From: Rhododendron vialii
Lineage: Eukaryota; Streptophyta; Magnoliopsida; Ericales; Ericaceae
NCBI RefSeq assembly: GCF_030253575.1
Contig: NC_080569.1
Span: forward strand, 516,001 to 580,000
Direction: 5' to 3'
Length of the DNA stretch: 64,000 nucleotides
Shown: one piece after another, positions 1 to 11,694 of the stretch
How the letters are laid out: every line of letters starts with the position of its first letter
Numbering within the stretch: position 1 is the stretch's first letter
Translations under genes and position numbers: made by a program
The notes under the pieces: model-generated
What the model was told of the DNA's origin: nothing
What the model saw: only the letters and a program-made list of their open reading frames with translations
Database searches by the model: none

Positions 1-483
1 TGGAAGTAATAGATAACTTTTCACGAAACCGAGATCCAGACAAACTACCAACAACAGTAGAGCTCGAAACAACGCCAGAGCCATACTTTGACTCGTCCAT
101 TATACCGAATCAACACCAATTAATAGAACTAACAAAATCAACCATCAACCAATGCACTACTGTTAACCAACAAATGAAACAAGAGCCACCACTAATGAAA
201 CAATAGCAACCACTACCAACCAATGCACTACTGAAACAAGAGCCACCACGATAGATGGATGGATGGATGGATGGTGAGTTAGGGCTGGTGGGTTTCGACG
301 CATATAATCTAGGGTGGATTAGGGTTACGCTCTAATACCATGTTGTTTGGAATGAGAGAGAATAAGAAAGGTGTATAGGGTGTTAACTAACCCTAACACA
401 AGTAAACTTTATTTATATTATGTGGTTACTAGTTACATAACATAGACAACCAATGTGGGACTTAGTCCAACTCTATTCTAACA
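1..483 (-). mobile_element. LTR-type element remnant: one short LTR plus the start of the internal region, cut by the window edge
   Basis: Read on the minus strand, a short LTR-like block lies at 483-344. It begins TGTTAGAATAG and ends CCAAACA, giving the TG...CA ends of an LTR. Just inside it, at 340-329, is TGGTATTAGAGC, close to the initiator-Met tRNA primer-binding site common in plant Copia and TRIM elements. The internal region runs off the left edge, so the second LTR is not seen. The LTR of about 140 bp is very short, which suits a TRIM or a small Copia derivative. The visible internal part holds no recognisable protein; it carries a short internal repeat and a GATG microsatellite near 254-273. 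It sits in an intron of the FCA-like gene, about 70 bp before an exon. Confidence 0.6.
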
Positions 484-556
484 GTCTTCATTGGAGGTTT
501 CGAAGCAAATTTCTCCTAATCCAAGTTAGCTGATCCACATTCATTCTGCTTTCAAG

Positions 557-3500
557 GTTCCGGGTTCATCCAATTTTCTCATAGGGACATGGCAATAGCT
601 GCAATGAATGCACTGAGTGGAACTTACGTCATGAGGGTATTATTTTATTTCTTCTAGTTCCATTGCCATGTTTTCCGTTTGTTCACACTTTTTTTTTTGT
701 TTGTTATTTAGGGATGTGATCAACCATTGATCGTACGCTTTGCAGAGCCAAAGAAGCCCAGGATTGGAGAACCAAGGCAACCTCCATCCCCTCTCAAAAG
801 AATCCGTGTCTTGATTTATATATTTTGGCTGGGTAACAATTTTTGTGTCATAGTGTAATTCATCGACAGTATGAAATCTGAGCTACTTTGTTTGACTCAT
901 ATGAATGCTTATGCAAGGGGCCGCAACTTGCCCTTTATTGGGTCATAAACAAGTGCTTCAGTGAAAATGGAAGAAAAACACACGGGAAAATGGTTGCTTA
1001 ACTTGCTTAGCTTAATAATATGAGTACCCATGTGCTCCCCTTCCCTGTGCATGCCCTTCTCGCTTTATCTTAATCTATTTATGATAACCTGAAGTTAGAG
1101 AATAACCTTCTTCTGACTTCCTTCTGGTATCTCCTCAGGGATAGTTGCAAATACGGTGGTTCCCGTCCTCAAGAATATGTTAGGTTTGCTAGAACATCTA
1201 TCTCTCCCTGTCTTATTCACATTTTGGTTTGCATAGTTTTGCTAGTGGAATGAGTTTTCTTGTTGCAGGCCAGCACCATATGTTAATGACCCAAGGGCTG
1301 GACATACATTGCCTGATGCTTCTCTTCCACTAAGTCCAAAGAATATGGCGTCATCTTCCCAAGTCAGTAATGATTTCAGCAATGAACTTGTATCATTTAG
1401 AGCTTGTGGATTCATGGTTTTAAGACACATACACAGAACGGTGTAGGTTTCTTAGGTGAAAGAACAACATAAACCTGACTTTCAGATTTTCTGGTCACGG
1501 GATTTTCTGATAAGTGTAGTTTGAGGGCCTGAGTAGCAGCCTATTTAAACGTCTTTTGGGGTATAAGGGAGGCCATTGAGGCCAGATTTACCTGTTTCGG
1601 GAGTGGAGCTGTGAAGCCCCTATCCCACATCGGGAAATAATAGAAACATGAAGTGGTTTATAAGGTAAGGCCCACCAGCTACTATTAATCTGAGGTTAAC
1701 CTTTTGAGCCACGTGGTAGGCTAAGGAGGTCAGCAGGGGCAGGTCGTTACAGGAGCTCTGTCACATGTGCATTAGAATTGGAATGGTGTAACTTTATCTA
1801 TGCAGAGTTTCACTGACCGCAGTGTTGCAGAAAATTTTCCCTCTTCCTTCCTCTTGTAACATTGTTTACATGATTTTGCCTCTTTTTAATTGAGCATTCT
1901 ACTTCTTTTCCTCCCCATTTCCAAGCATGTTTTTTACTTCCAAAATTTTCGACGTGTACTAATGATGTTGTCCTGCAGTCTCCAGGGACTGGAGGCAAAC
2001 CGCAGACAGTTTCTAGGACTACTTCTGTGTCAGAACTAGTTTTTCCTTCAATTGCCAATCCATTAGATTCTGATTGGAGTGAACACACTTGTCCGGATGG
2101 ATACAAATACTATTATAATTGTGCAACTTGTGAAAGCAGGGTAAGAGACTTCTACTCAACATAATATTTCAGCTTATCCTTAAATTGGTACAAGTGTCTG
2201 AAAATTCGACTTGCAGTGGGAGAAGCCTGAAGAGTATTTGTTACTTGAACGAGTACAAAAGCAGCTGCCGCAGCAGATGCAACTTTCTTCTCATCAACAG
2301 GTAAATTCCCTGTCACGCTCACAGGTTCTTCTAGCCAATAAGTTCCTCAAATGGAACAGGTGCAGCTTCAGACATAACTTTCCACCAAAAACCCTCAACA
2401 GCATTCCTTGTCTGCATTTTTAGTTATTTTTAGTTGTCCTCTAAGGTTTATTGATAAGCCGAATGCATTTTAGGTTTATTGATAAGCCGAATGCATTTTA
2501 GGTTTATCTATTTGAATTATTCACAATACTCACATGGAGTATTAGTGATGCCATATTCGTGATCCTCGTGTAATCAGTCAGGTGAATTGTTGTAATGATA
2601 GTTAGTCCCATGGAGTTCTCCAATTTAAGGCATGGGATATCTAAGGGTAGGCTGCATCAGACTCTACAGTCTGCAGTATTACCGCAGCCATAAAATAAGT
2701 AGCAACTCGGGCTTGCTTAACCAAAGCAATAATGCTCACCACAGAACAGAGGACAAAAACAATATTAATGATAGACAGTTTTTTTTCTACAGAATTTTAT
2801 GCTAGTTTAGGTTTGGCATAGTTATTAGACACTTATATAGCTGTAAACTACATGTTTGTTTGCTCAAAATTTATATTGACATGCTAGTAATGTAGTAGAT
2901 ATTCTGTTTGTATGTATATGAATACTTCATCCACAACAATAGTAATGTGCACATTCTTTTTGTATGCAGATGAATACTTCATCCACAAACAACCAAAGTG
3001 AAAACTAATAGTAATTCAACATACAGACAAGTCCCAAGACAAACAACTAGATAAATTAACTTTGGTAATCTGTTTTCATGTAGCATGTCCTATAGATTTT
3101 CAGTTTCAGATTGTGGTTTCTATATTGTGGACATGTGGTAACCTTAGAACATGTAACATCTTCTCGGAGAGCCCACATTGGGCTAGGGGAACCTTGCTTC
3201 TACTGAGCCAGCCTTGTACGGGGCACGGCCTATTTCGACCCTTGCACTCATTATTTTGATGCCAGCACGCATGTAATTGTGTGATTTTTGTGTTACGAGC
3301 TACAGTAGAGGCTATTTTCCATATTTAGATATCAATTTTTTGGGTCCTTATTTGGAACCAGGTCTGATGTCTTTCAGAGTTCTAAACCTGATATGGATAG
3401 TGCGATGTGCTATTGACAAACTAAGTGCTTTCATTGACCATATTCATCAAGTTAAGTAAGCACCTGTAGATCAGGAATTTAGGATACTAAAAGCTTATGA

Positions 3501-3613
3501 TTGATGGATAACACAACTTAATGGGATGTTCTCGTTGTCAGGTACTTGATCATATGCAAGTACAGGCAGCGACAACGCCGACAAGCGTCATCATTTCTCC
3601 AACCTGTGTCTAA
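557..3613 (+). CDS. FCA-like RNA-binding protein (RRM2 end, WW domain), 5' part outside the window; C-terminal coding looks decayed
   Basis: Resembles the flowering-time regulator FCA and its Arabidopsis relative At2g47310, nuclear proteins controlling RNA 3'-end processing. Exons I can support: 557-636 (end of RRM2, HRDMAIAAMNALSGTYVMR), 712-776 (GCDQPLIVRFAEPKKPR), 1270-1362, 1979-2140, 2217-2300 and 3542-3613. The WW domain is complete across two exons: DWSEHTCPDGYKYYYN and then WEKPEEYLLLERVQKQ. Phases match throughout if intron 777-1269 uses a GC donor (AG|GCAACC), since AG plus G restores the Arg codon. The last exon adds 23 codons and a stop at 3611-3613. Just after 2300, the bases at 2342-2374 read VPQMEQVQLQT in a shifted frame followed by a stop. 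That looks like old Gln-rich C-terminal coding, so this copy may be shortened or a pseudogene. About 470 residues of N-terminal FCA would lie to the left. Confidence 0.75.
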
Positions 3614-4209
3614 GTGGTATTGCGATAAGTCTTTTAAGGAACTCAGTTTATTGCAGCAGTCCAGAATGTTCAGAGTTGGCCTTGAGAAGTCCTATAACTA
3701 TTTTGAAATTCTATAATTGTAACTCCCAACCCAGATGTGTTATATGTACTAACCTCTGATCATTTTCATTCCAAACTTGGTTTCCCTAGCTTTTCTGCAA
3801 TGATTTTGTCCGTTGCGACAAACAACTTCGTTAAGCCAACTTATTTCGTGGTCAACATAATCATTACAATTCATTTATATGTTGACAGCCTCAATTGTTC
3901 TTCTGAAAATGGTTGTAAAGATGTATATCTGTTTGTTTTGCGTTCCTACATTAGAAAATAGAAGCTTGTTTTAACATATATTAGGACATCTGCTCGTATA
4001 GATGGAATATGTGAGGTTTTTTTTCAAAACAATGGATGGTGCATTTGTTTAATCACTTCTATTTTTCTTTTCTTTTCTTTTCCTGTCTGATGTCAAATAG
4101 TTTGGATGCCGCGCTTTCAGGGATTGGGAAAAACAGTTTTCATTTAAAGCACTTGTGCTGGTTATGCCTCATGTTTGGTTCTTGCACTCAAATCGGTGGC
4201 GTAGGCCTA
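3614..4209. other. 3' flank of the FCA-like gene
   Basis: AT-rich, with T-rich runs suitable for 3' UTR and polyadenylation in the first 350 bp. No coding signal, RNA gene or clear repeat seen. Short open frames here have no recognisable composition. Confidence 0.4.
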
Positions 4210-4210
4210 A

Positions 4211-4436
4211 TGCCTTGTTTGGATAACATTTTGAAAAGAAAAAAAAATTTACTCAAAAAATACTCATTACCTCTACTTTTAACTATTACTCTCATCTCTC
4301 GAATCATTATTTTCATTTCTCTCTCTATCTCTTTTTACTCATTATTCGTATCTCCAATTATTACTTTAATTTCTCTCTTTACTCATTATCTAAAAACCAA
4401 ACTTAAAAATTGTCAAAATATCATCCAAAGAAGGCA
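4211..4436. mobile_element. Tourist/Harbinger-like MITE, 226 bp
   Basis: The left end TGCCTTGTTTGGATAACATT is matched inversely by the right end (TGCCTTCTTTGGATGATATT on the minus strand). TAA flanks both sides (4208-4210 and 4437-4439), the target duplication of PIF/Harbinger elements. The interior is CT/AT-rich. A 149-codon open frame spanning it is low-complexity Leu/Ile/Ser and not a gene. Confidence 0.75.
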
Positions 4437-4624
4437 TAAGGTTGCACAATCAGTGCTTCACTTTTATTCCAGTGGGGTAGTATAAAAGCTTGTGGCTGTG
4501 TTTTTGAAGGCACGAGCTTGTCACACCTCCAGGTTGAGATACGCCCAATTAGGGTAGGGAAAATAATAGTACCAGCGGTATTCATAATTGAGAACCTAAG
4601 TTGGGTTGTGGAAGTAGTATAGTA

Positions 4625-4818
4625 CTCCCTCCGTCCCTAAATAAGTGTCCGGCGCGTAAAACTAGACTTTACAAAATATGCATATTTTTTTTCACAATTT
4701 AATAGAACTTATTGCTATCTATTGATTTGTGTAAAAATTTAATTTTTTTAATGAAACAAATGCATCTTTTTGAAGGTTTAATTTTGTGCGCCGGACACTT
4801 ATTTAGGGACGGAGGGAG
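4625..4818. mobile_element. Stowaway MITE, about 194 bp
   Basis: Starts CTCCCTCCGTCCCTAAATAA and ends with its near-perfect inverse (31-bp TIR, to GCGCC). This is the classical Stowaway (Tc1/mariner) end. TA precedes the left end; the right flank has drifted into GGGAGG. Internal AT-rich, no coding capacity. Confidence 0.85.
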
Positions 4819-5559
4819 GGAGCAGTAGTGTACTCCATTTGGTAGCCGGTGGTCTATAAAATTTGGGGTAGTTCACCCACCACGTCAAAGAGTAATGTAA
4901 CCTTTTGTGGCTAGACACCGTCACGTGGGATGATGAAGTTTCTATCTGGGGGAAGCTCTAAAAGCTGAGAGCTTCGATGATGAGAATGGTGAAAACCTCA
5001 ACGTCATCTTCCAAATTTCAGTGGGGAGGGAGGGAGTATCTGCTTTTTTGGAAATCCTGACCTGTCGCGCGTGTTCTTTCCCTATTTTTGGTTCTTTCGG
5101 TTCTTTTTAATTTGCTGACATGCTCTCTCTCTCTCTCTCTCTCTCTCAAAGAGTTCGCACGTTCAATGAATCAAACCCCCCACGAATGGACTGTTCTACT
5201 ACTACACGAACAATTCGATTCTAGTGGGAGGGAGTGGGTCCAGTGGGGAGAGGAGTATTCAAAAACTTCGATAAAACAACAGTGGTGGGTGGGTCAGGAT
5301 TCGCCAAACTCACCTCACCCTCACCCTCCCTCTCACTGTCATTCACACTTAAATTACCCTTCACCAAATCCTCGTCCTCGATTCAGGTTTAATTCCCACG
5401 GAGTATTAATTTTGTTATCTACAGTCTACAAATCGATAATATATGTACTGATTTTTAGTTACTTTTTTTTTTTTTTGGTCATAATTTTGCCTCACATTGT
5501 TGATAGAAAAATATAAATCAAAGCTGAAAATAAAATTGACACACGCCACTAAAGATACA
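4819..5559. other. Spacer with a (CT)n microsatellite
   Basis: Contains a (CT)13 run at about 5123-5148 and pyrimidine-rich sequence to 5390, with a possible donor-like CAG|GTTTAA near 5387. This resembles a plant promoter plus leader, but no plus-strand coding exon follows before the convergent WRKY gene. No gene called. Confidence 0.35.
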
Positions 5560-5806
5560 CTCCCTCCGTCTCCATTTAATGGTCCCTTATTCTATTGTAA
5601 CCAAATAAAAAATGAGTTGTACGAGTATTTTTTTAAATCGGTAACAAATTTTATATATAATATGAATCTTATTTGATAGAACTCAATTAGTTCTATTAGA
5701 AGATATTTTTAAAAATCACATAAATTATTATATATTATGAGATGTAAGCAATTGAAAAGCGATACGAACTTCTAAAAAAAGACTGTTAAATCTAGATGGA
5801 GGGAAT
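5560..5806. mobile_element. Degenerate Stowaway-type MITE
   Basis: The left end CTCCCTCCGTCTCCATTTAA is matched by a diverged inverse at the right (TTCCCTCCATCTAGATTTAA on the minus strand). Interior AT-rich. Older than the copy at 4625 judging by TIR mismatches. Confidence 0.65.
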
Positions 5807-5967
5807 ATAAGACTTCTTCATATTTATTGATCTAACTGCTTTTAACTTTGCTCTATATTTTTGTACTTTTTCAATTCCTCAATCTCGTCAAAACGAACGA
5901 ACGATTCAAAAAATTGACCCGATTCTAGTAAAAATCAAGGAAAAATAGCAACAAAAAAATACAAGAG

Positions 5968-6121
5968 ATGCTAGGTGCACAAATAGCACAACTATCCGAA
6001 CACAAAATCAAACACAATCTCTCACATAGATGTTGGTTCCACACACATTTAACACACGGGATCCACGTGTATGTGAGGAATTGTGTTTCGTGTTGTGTTC
6101 GAATTGTTGTGCACCTAGCAT
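5968..6121. mobile_element. Small foldback MITE, 154 bp
   Basis: Ends are ATGCTAGGTGCACAA and its exact inverse, with further inverted matches inside (AACACAA and TCTCACATA/TATGTGAGGAA-type blocks), so the whole element can fold on itself. The 74-88-codon open frames on both strands are a by-product of the palindrome. Superfamily not assigned; no clear target duplication. Confidence 0.65.
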
Positions 6122-6463
6122 GTATGTTCCGTTTCTCCCTACCGTCAATTATTCTATACACACAACTCACTCGAGAGAGAAAACTCAAATAACTTTTTTA
6201 TGCAAAAGAAACAGACTTGCAAACTACTAGAAGGGTAAAAACAGATGGCAAAGCGATCCGATCAATGGGGTCAGAGAACTTCATGTTGAACTTAATTAGT
6301 TCTGGTGCAAGTTTAATTATCACCACCATGCCAGTTAGTTGGAGAGCGAGTTAATTACATAACAGTAATTGATTGGGGTTCCCATGCCATGATCCACTAC
6401 TCGATCTGTCTCTCAGCATAAACAAAAAAGTGAGTCAACAAAATTACATGATCATATCTTCGA
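6122..6463. other. 3' flank of the WRKY gene
   Basis: AT-rich, presumably 3' UTR and downstream sequence of the minus-strand WRKY gene. Nothing else seen. Confidence 0.4.
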
Positions 6464-8688
6464 TCAATCCAGCTTTCTCATAAGAGAAGGGACAATGTCT
6501 TGAAGAAGGCCATGGTCGACTGTAAGCAAAGCAGAAGTTGGATTTAACAAGGTACTACTACTTGCGTAATTACCGCAGTTCAAGAACGGAGGCAAGTTAG
6601 TCATGAACTGGGATTGAAGAGGAGACATTTGTGGCGGGAAAGGGGCGGCAGCGGCATTGAAGGCGGTAGCTGGTCGGAGTCCGGCGGCAGAGGTGGTAGC
6701 GCCGCGAGGCATGAGTTGGCTGTGATGGGTATGTTTGCCTTCGTAAGTCGTAACAACTATGGATGGGTCACCCATGCATCTCTCCACTCTCTTCTTCACA
6801 TTACAACTAGCATTGGTGCAACGATAGTAACTCCTGATCCCAACAAAAATCACAAAAAAGAAAAGAAAAGGAAAGTAGTACTCATGTACTTCAAAATCTT
6901 TTACATATATATATATATATATATATATATTACTCAAACTGGGTGCTATATTTATGCACAGTACGTAGTATATATGAGGACAACGCAAAATCAATCTTGC
7001 AGAGAGCTTTCATAAAGAATGACGTGCATGTGGTGGCATGGTACAAATATTCAACTCCTATTAATCAAACCACCTACCATTCAAGATTTCTAATTTTACA
7101 AAAATGGCGATCGATGACTAGTACTGTGTCAGTCTGGGTGTCATCATTGAGTTTTCTAATTTCAACTTGACATAATTCACATTATTGATCAGGCCGGATA
7201 AGAATCCTACGTACGCATGAATATTAATCTGTAGATTATTTGTCCTTCATTGATTTTTGTCAATAAATTATATAGTGACCATGGAGAATAAAATTTGATC
7301 ATGAACTTCCAATCCAACATCGATCCCGACCTGTTAAAGAGAAATCTTGCCTAGTTTGAACAAATAATATATTGGTAATTTAACTGAAACAGATTGTAAG
7401 CCTTTGAAAGATCGCTAGCTGATCAATCGAAAAGTTGGATCGATATCAAAAAGAAACTAGGAGATTACTATTATTGAAATTTCGCGAATCTGACTCACAG
7501 AGTCGAGCAAATATTGCAAAGTACGTAAGAAAAAAGCTTCATCTAGAGCTTAGCTTAGACCAGAAAAATTACTCTGTAGCACAGAAAAATCAAATACTCC
7601 TAGGAATAAGAAAGAAAAGTGAATGAAATGATAAACGTACGTACGTACCTAGGAAAAGGGCTGTTCTTGACAGCTTTCTGTCCGTACTTTCTCCATCTGT
7701 AACCATCTTCCAGATGATCTACCTCGCTTTTCGTCATGAACGCAAATCTTGGCTCCCTCTCTCTCTTCTTCTTCTTCTCGCTCTTCTTTACTTTCAACCT
7801 ATAGAATATCAACCAACCATAAATTCAAAAATACGATAACAAATTGAAATATTACTACTATCAATTCCAAAAGAAATTCCCCAAAATCAAAAAGCCATCT
7901 CTTTTCTTTTGTAAATCTCATGAATATTAACCATCTTTATTCTATAAGACAATGAGTGGACAACTGTATTTCGAAACTCGTTTTATGTATTAAAAATTCA
8001 CATTTTTAACGAAGGGTGTGTATAAATCCCTGAAAATTATAGCTTAGCAAAAAAATAAATAAATAAATCCCTGAAAATTATAATACAATAGTCAAGTTTC
8101 CGAAAAGCAAAACTCATCAAAAAGAAAAAGAAAAAGAAGGAAAAAAAAAAAAAAAAAAAGGAAAAAAAAGCAACCAAACAAACAGGGTACTTACTGTTTC
8201 ATGGTCTTTTGGTGCTCTTCCTCTTCTTCTTCTTCTTGTTCATGTTCATGATCAGCTGCCCTAGACCAAGTAGTACTACTCTTGTGTTCGTCAATGTTAA
8301 TAGCGGCGGCACCACTTGAAGCCGATGAAATGGACGAGTTGGGGGTGGTGGGGTCCACGGAGATTGATTCCGGTTGTAGTACTAATGAAGCTGAAGTTTG
8401 GGTACTCGACTCCGGTCCGCAGGGTTCAAGTGGATATGATGGTGTAGGAAATTGCAAGAAATGATGATGATGATCAAGAATACTACTAGTAAAGGAATTA
8501 GGGGAAAAATCTCGAATACCCAGTAAGTCCATGAACCCTAATGAGCTCTTTTCTACAGATCCTTCAGTGCTTAACAAGTCGTAGTACAACTTATCTGCAG
8601 GAAAATGATGGTAAAATAAGGGAGATGGGTTCGAATCCAGCTCGGCCTTTACCGCTTCTTTCCGCTCCATGTGTTGTGTCGGATCCAA
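6464..8688 (-). CDS. WRKY transcription factor, group IIc (WRKY23/48 type), 337 aa, three exons
   Basis: Sequence-specific nuclear DNA-binding protein of the W-box (TTGAC) class. Coding exons 8688-8195, 7798-7649 and 6833-6464 join in frame (494+150+370 nt, 338 codons with stop). The WRKY domain spans exons 2 and 3: [16 protein letters not shown] with the invariant WRKYGQK, then a C-X4-C ... H-X-H zinc site (CTNASC to HTH). The domain is split after the PR of SPFPR, the conserved WRKY intron position. A basic stretch ([14 protein letters not shown]) just before it is a likely nuclear signal. The N-terminal half is Ser/His-rich with an acidic Glu run ending exon 1, a probable activation region. 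The C-terminus [13 protein letters not shown] matches WRKY23/48 proteins. Related members act in auxin/root development or stress; which role applies here cannot be read from the sequence. A TA microsatellite lies in intron 2 at about 6903-6931. Confidence 0.93.
8195..8688 (-). other. WRKY exon 1 (N-terminal activation half)
   Basis: Given separately because its borders decide the protein: donor CA|GTAAGT on the minus strand at 8194, and start ATG at 8688. Encodes His- and Ser-rich sequence and the Glu run EEEEEEE before HQKTMK. The open frame continues past the donor by only two codons. Confidence 0.85.
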
Positions 8689-9020
8689 AAAGAATGCAAA
8701 TTATAAATAAAGCGTCTCTCTATCTATCTATCTTTCTCTCTCTCTCTCTTTATCTAGTCTAGTTTTAAAGAGAACGATGAGAAAAGTGAAAAGAGAGAGA
8801 GAGAGAAGGGGAGGTTTTGGGTTAGGTTACGAAAGGTGAGGTCTGAAGAGTATGAACACAAAATGAAAAAGAGTTTTTTTATTAATAAGTGTACTACTCT
8901 ATTCGGTGCGTTGTGGCTTGGGCACAAAGATTTGACCGGGAAGGATTGGGGCAGTCAAAAAGACTGTTTCCGAATACACGATTGCAGGCATTTAATGTTA
9001 ATGCTAGTACTCCTAGCTAC

Positions 9021-9058
<38 letters not shown>

Positions 9059-9927
9059 CATAGGGTGACTAGGGTCTGACTCGGTCTGACGTCGTGATTG
9101 CGTTAGTTATTTTCGACCGGTAAACCAGTTTACTCCTCCCAGTCCCAGTCCCACTAGCTACTGTGAGAACACGCCATCAAGTTATATATATATACGGTGA
9201 GTACATGCATCGATCATACGCCACAAAACTAGTGTATACGTACGTAAATACTCTTATGTACTCCTGCGCAGGTGGAGAGCTTCTCTATCTACTCTACTCG
9301 AGGATATTCACTGCTCCTCAACCACATACTGCTGCGGAGCTTCCACCACGTATTGGTACGGAGTTATGGAAGTCCAACACTTCATTTCATTGCGGCATTC
9401 ACACAAATATGTGCTGGAATAAGTTTAGCAAAAGAGAACAGTTGAGGCTTCCGTAGAAATAATTTGTTCCGTTTTTAATTTAGATTTTGCAGGTCGAATT
9501 ATGAATTACAATGAATTGATCGAATGCTTATCCAGCCTAGTTTTTCAAAAGTGCTTAATACTAAGAGCATTTTTTCCTTCACGAAATACAAAAGGAAAAA
9601 AAAGGATACTTTTACTACGTACTTTTAGCACATTTGTGAAACTACCCTTTAGTTGATTTCTTATAGAGCCTTAACCTTGACTAATTTTTGTTGTCTATTC
9701 AATGTAAATTAATGGGAAAAAAAATACTCCTTTTTAAATTTTGAGCATTTTTTTTATTCAAATAAAATTACAAAGTTTCTGGTCAGTATTAAGGTTAGAA
9801 AATTGTGGAACTACAGTGAATACATTAAAAAATTTATTGTCAAGGTGAAAATAAAAACGGTTGAAATTTATGTTAAATGTTGGAACTAAAATGTGATTAA
9901 AAAGAACTGTGCAAACAATAAATTACA
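8689..9927. promoter_or_regulatory. Upstream region of the WRKY gene with CT and GA microsatellites
   Basis: On the plus strand a CTAT/CT-rich tract at about 8716-8756 would be GA-rich leader sequence of the minus-strand transcript. A pure (GA)20 run lies at about 9017-9057. GA/CT tracts of this kind occur in plant promoters and can bind BPC/GAGA factors. From 9160 to 9930 the sequence is ordinary AT-rich spacer; no gene seen. Confidence 0.4.
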
Positions 9928-10006
9928 CGGGGTTGGTCCGGTGGTCTTTACTTGAGACCTAAATGTCTGCTTCATTCTAAAGATGTGCACAAACTAGTCT
10001 AGAACA
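9928..10006. mobile_element. Short deleted copy of the SINE family seen at 28.3 and 30.6 kb
   Basis: The run GGGTTGGTCCGGTGG...GAGACCTAAATGTCTGCTTCAT followed by GCACAAACTAGTCTAGAAC matches the beginning and end of the SINE copies at 28256 and 30613, with the middle missing. No target duplication recognised. Confidence 0.45.
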
Positions 10007-11694
10007 ATCTGCATTTTCTTTAAAAAAGAATATGCTCCTATCCAACAGGTTTTTGGGTCTTTTTGGGTTTTTGGTGTTTTGATTTTTTAATTCTTTTTGT
10101 CGAGGTGAATTAATAATTCACAAAAATTTAGCACTAAATTCATTAATACAAAAATAAAAATTAAATAAGGACAAAAAGGTAGAAAGGAAAAATCCCTTAC
10201 GAGAACAAGGCCTTAATTAATTAAAGTGGTGAAGTGAAATTGGGTCACGGACTGACGATGCACAAACCCCGGTCGATATCATTGCGCATGTCGATGCACG
10301 ACTGACTGTTTGGGCCTTTGTTTTTTTAATCCCACACGTGTAATCTGCCGTTGATTTTGCTATCCGGGTGAAGGCCCACAAATCCTCCAATACCATACAC
10401 GTGTCTGATCCAACGTATCTCATCAATATGCCTGACGTCAGCCGTAACGTGCCCCCAGATTTCACGCGGCTTTGGAATATTCTTGGCTTTGCTTCTAAAG
10501 CACGCTGTTTAGATCTCCTCCTTTGCCTTGTAGTTATTGCATTTCTATCATTATTGGAGTATCCCTCTCCCATCCCCAGTGTGTGTTTGGTTTGTATTTT
10601 AAGGGAATTTTCTAAAATGATAAATGGAGAGAGATAGTTGGATAGAACAAATTTATTGAGAATTATTCGCTAGGGTTTTGAGACCCAAATAAAACGAACA
10701 AGTGTTAAGTGAGATGGTTGCTTGATCGATCTGCTCATAATATTTAACTGCAATTGTTTCATAATAATGTTTTCGTAAATATTGTACTACTAGTACTATT
10801 ATGTAAATAGTAGTAAAATACTAGTATTAATTAATGGCCTGGGGGAATGTTTGACCATAGAGATTGCTTCTGGGATACGTTTGGTAGCTCAAAAGGAGAC
10901 AAAATTACACCTAAACCCGTATGGACGCGAATATAAACTGGTCCTGGTAATGAAAAAGTGGTTTTGTTTGCTTCCGGATGTCACCGTCAACCCCGCCAAA
11001 TGCTCTTCTGATACTTCCAAGTTTATTTCATCTTACTTTTATTTTATTTTAATATCTCTTGGGGTCACACTATCTTACACGTTAGCATGTAAAAGAACTC
11101 TGAAAAAGATTGAAAAATTTAGATTATGGTGTGCGCAAACTAGCCTTAACACATTGCATTTCAAAATAAAAATGTCAGCATCATCGATCTTCATTTTACA
11201 AGTCGTTTTACGAGTCGAGTGGCAGGGCTAGCATTCGTAGATTTGATTATTGTTACCCGCCACCGCATGCAACGGCCCAATTCGCACTTACATCAATCAT
11301 CTATCTATCTCTCTCTCTCTTTCTCCACGTGTAGTGTAGTACTAGTGGGGCTTCTCTTTTGTTTTGAGATTTCTCAAGTGGCGCTTACTAAAATTCAAAA
11401 CTCAAAATCTCATGTACTATTCATGTTTTTCATTCGGTGAATGGATCACAAAAAATTTGAAAGATATGAAAAACAAAGGAATAGGTAAAAATGAATACAG
11501 AGAACTTGAAGCGACAAATTACAGCGATTGGATTATAGATCATTCAATATCTTATGGAGTAATTAATCATCTCTGATCTGACAATGGCTTAAATTCATGA
11601 GACTCATCTTTTCCTAATTCCATGCTAACCAGTATCCAAACGCTAATTATGGTACATACTAGATAATTCGAGGATGTAACCATCGCCTATCTGA
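10007..11694. other. Spacer, no gene recognised
   Basis: AT-rich non-coding sequence. Open frames at 10217-10637 (both strands) and 10851-11231 have no recognisable family composition and no splice context. A short CT microsatellite lies near 11302-11324. Confidence 0.35.

Noticed and set aside
4036-4485. 149-codon open frame on the plus strand
   Set aside because: It spans the Tourist-like MITE; Leu/Ile/Ser-rich translation of CT/AT repeats.
5088-5516. 142-codon plus-strand frame
   Set aside because: Built on a (CT)n microsatellite and pyrimidine-rich leader-like DNA; no family signal.
6614-7015. 133-codon plus-strand frame
   Set aside because: Antisense shadow of WRKY exon 3 plus a TA microsatellite.
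10217-10637. Open frames of 118 and 89 codons on opposite strands
   Set aside because: Mutual shadows, no recognisable domain or splice context.
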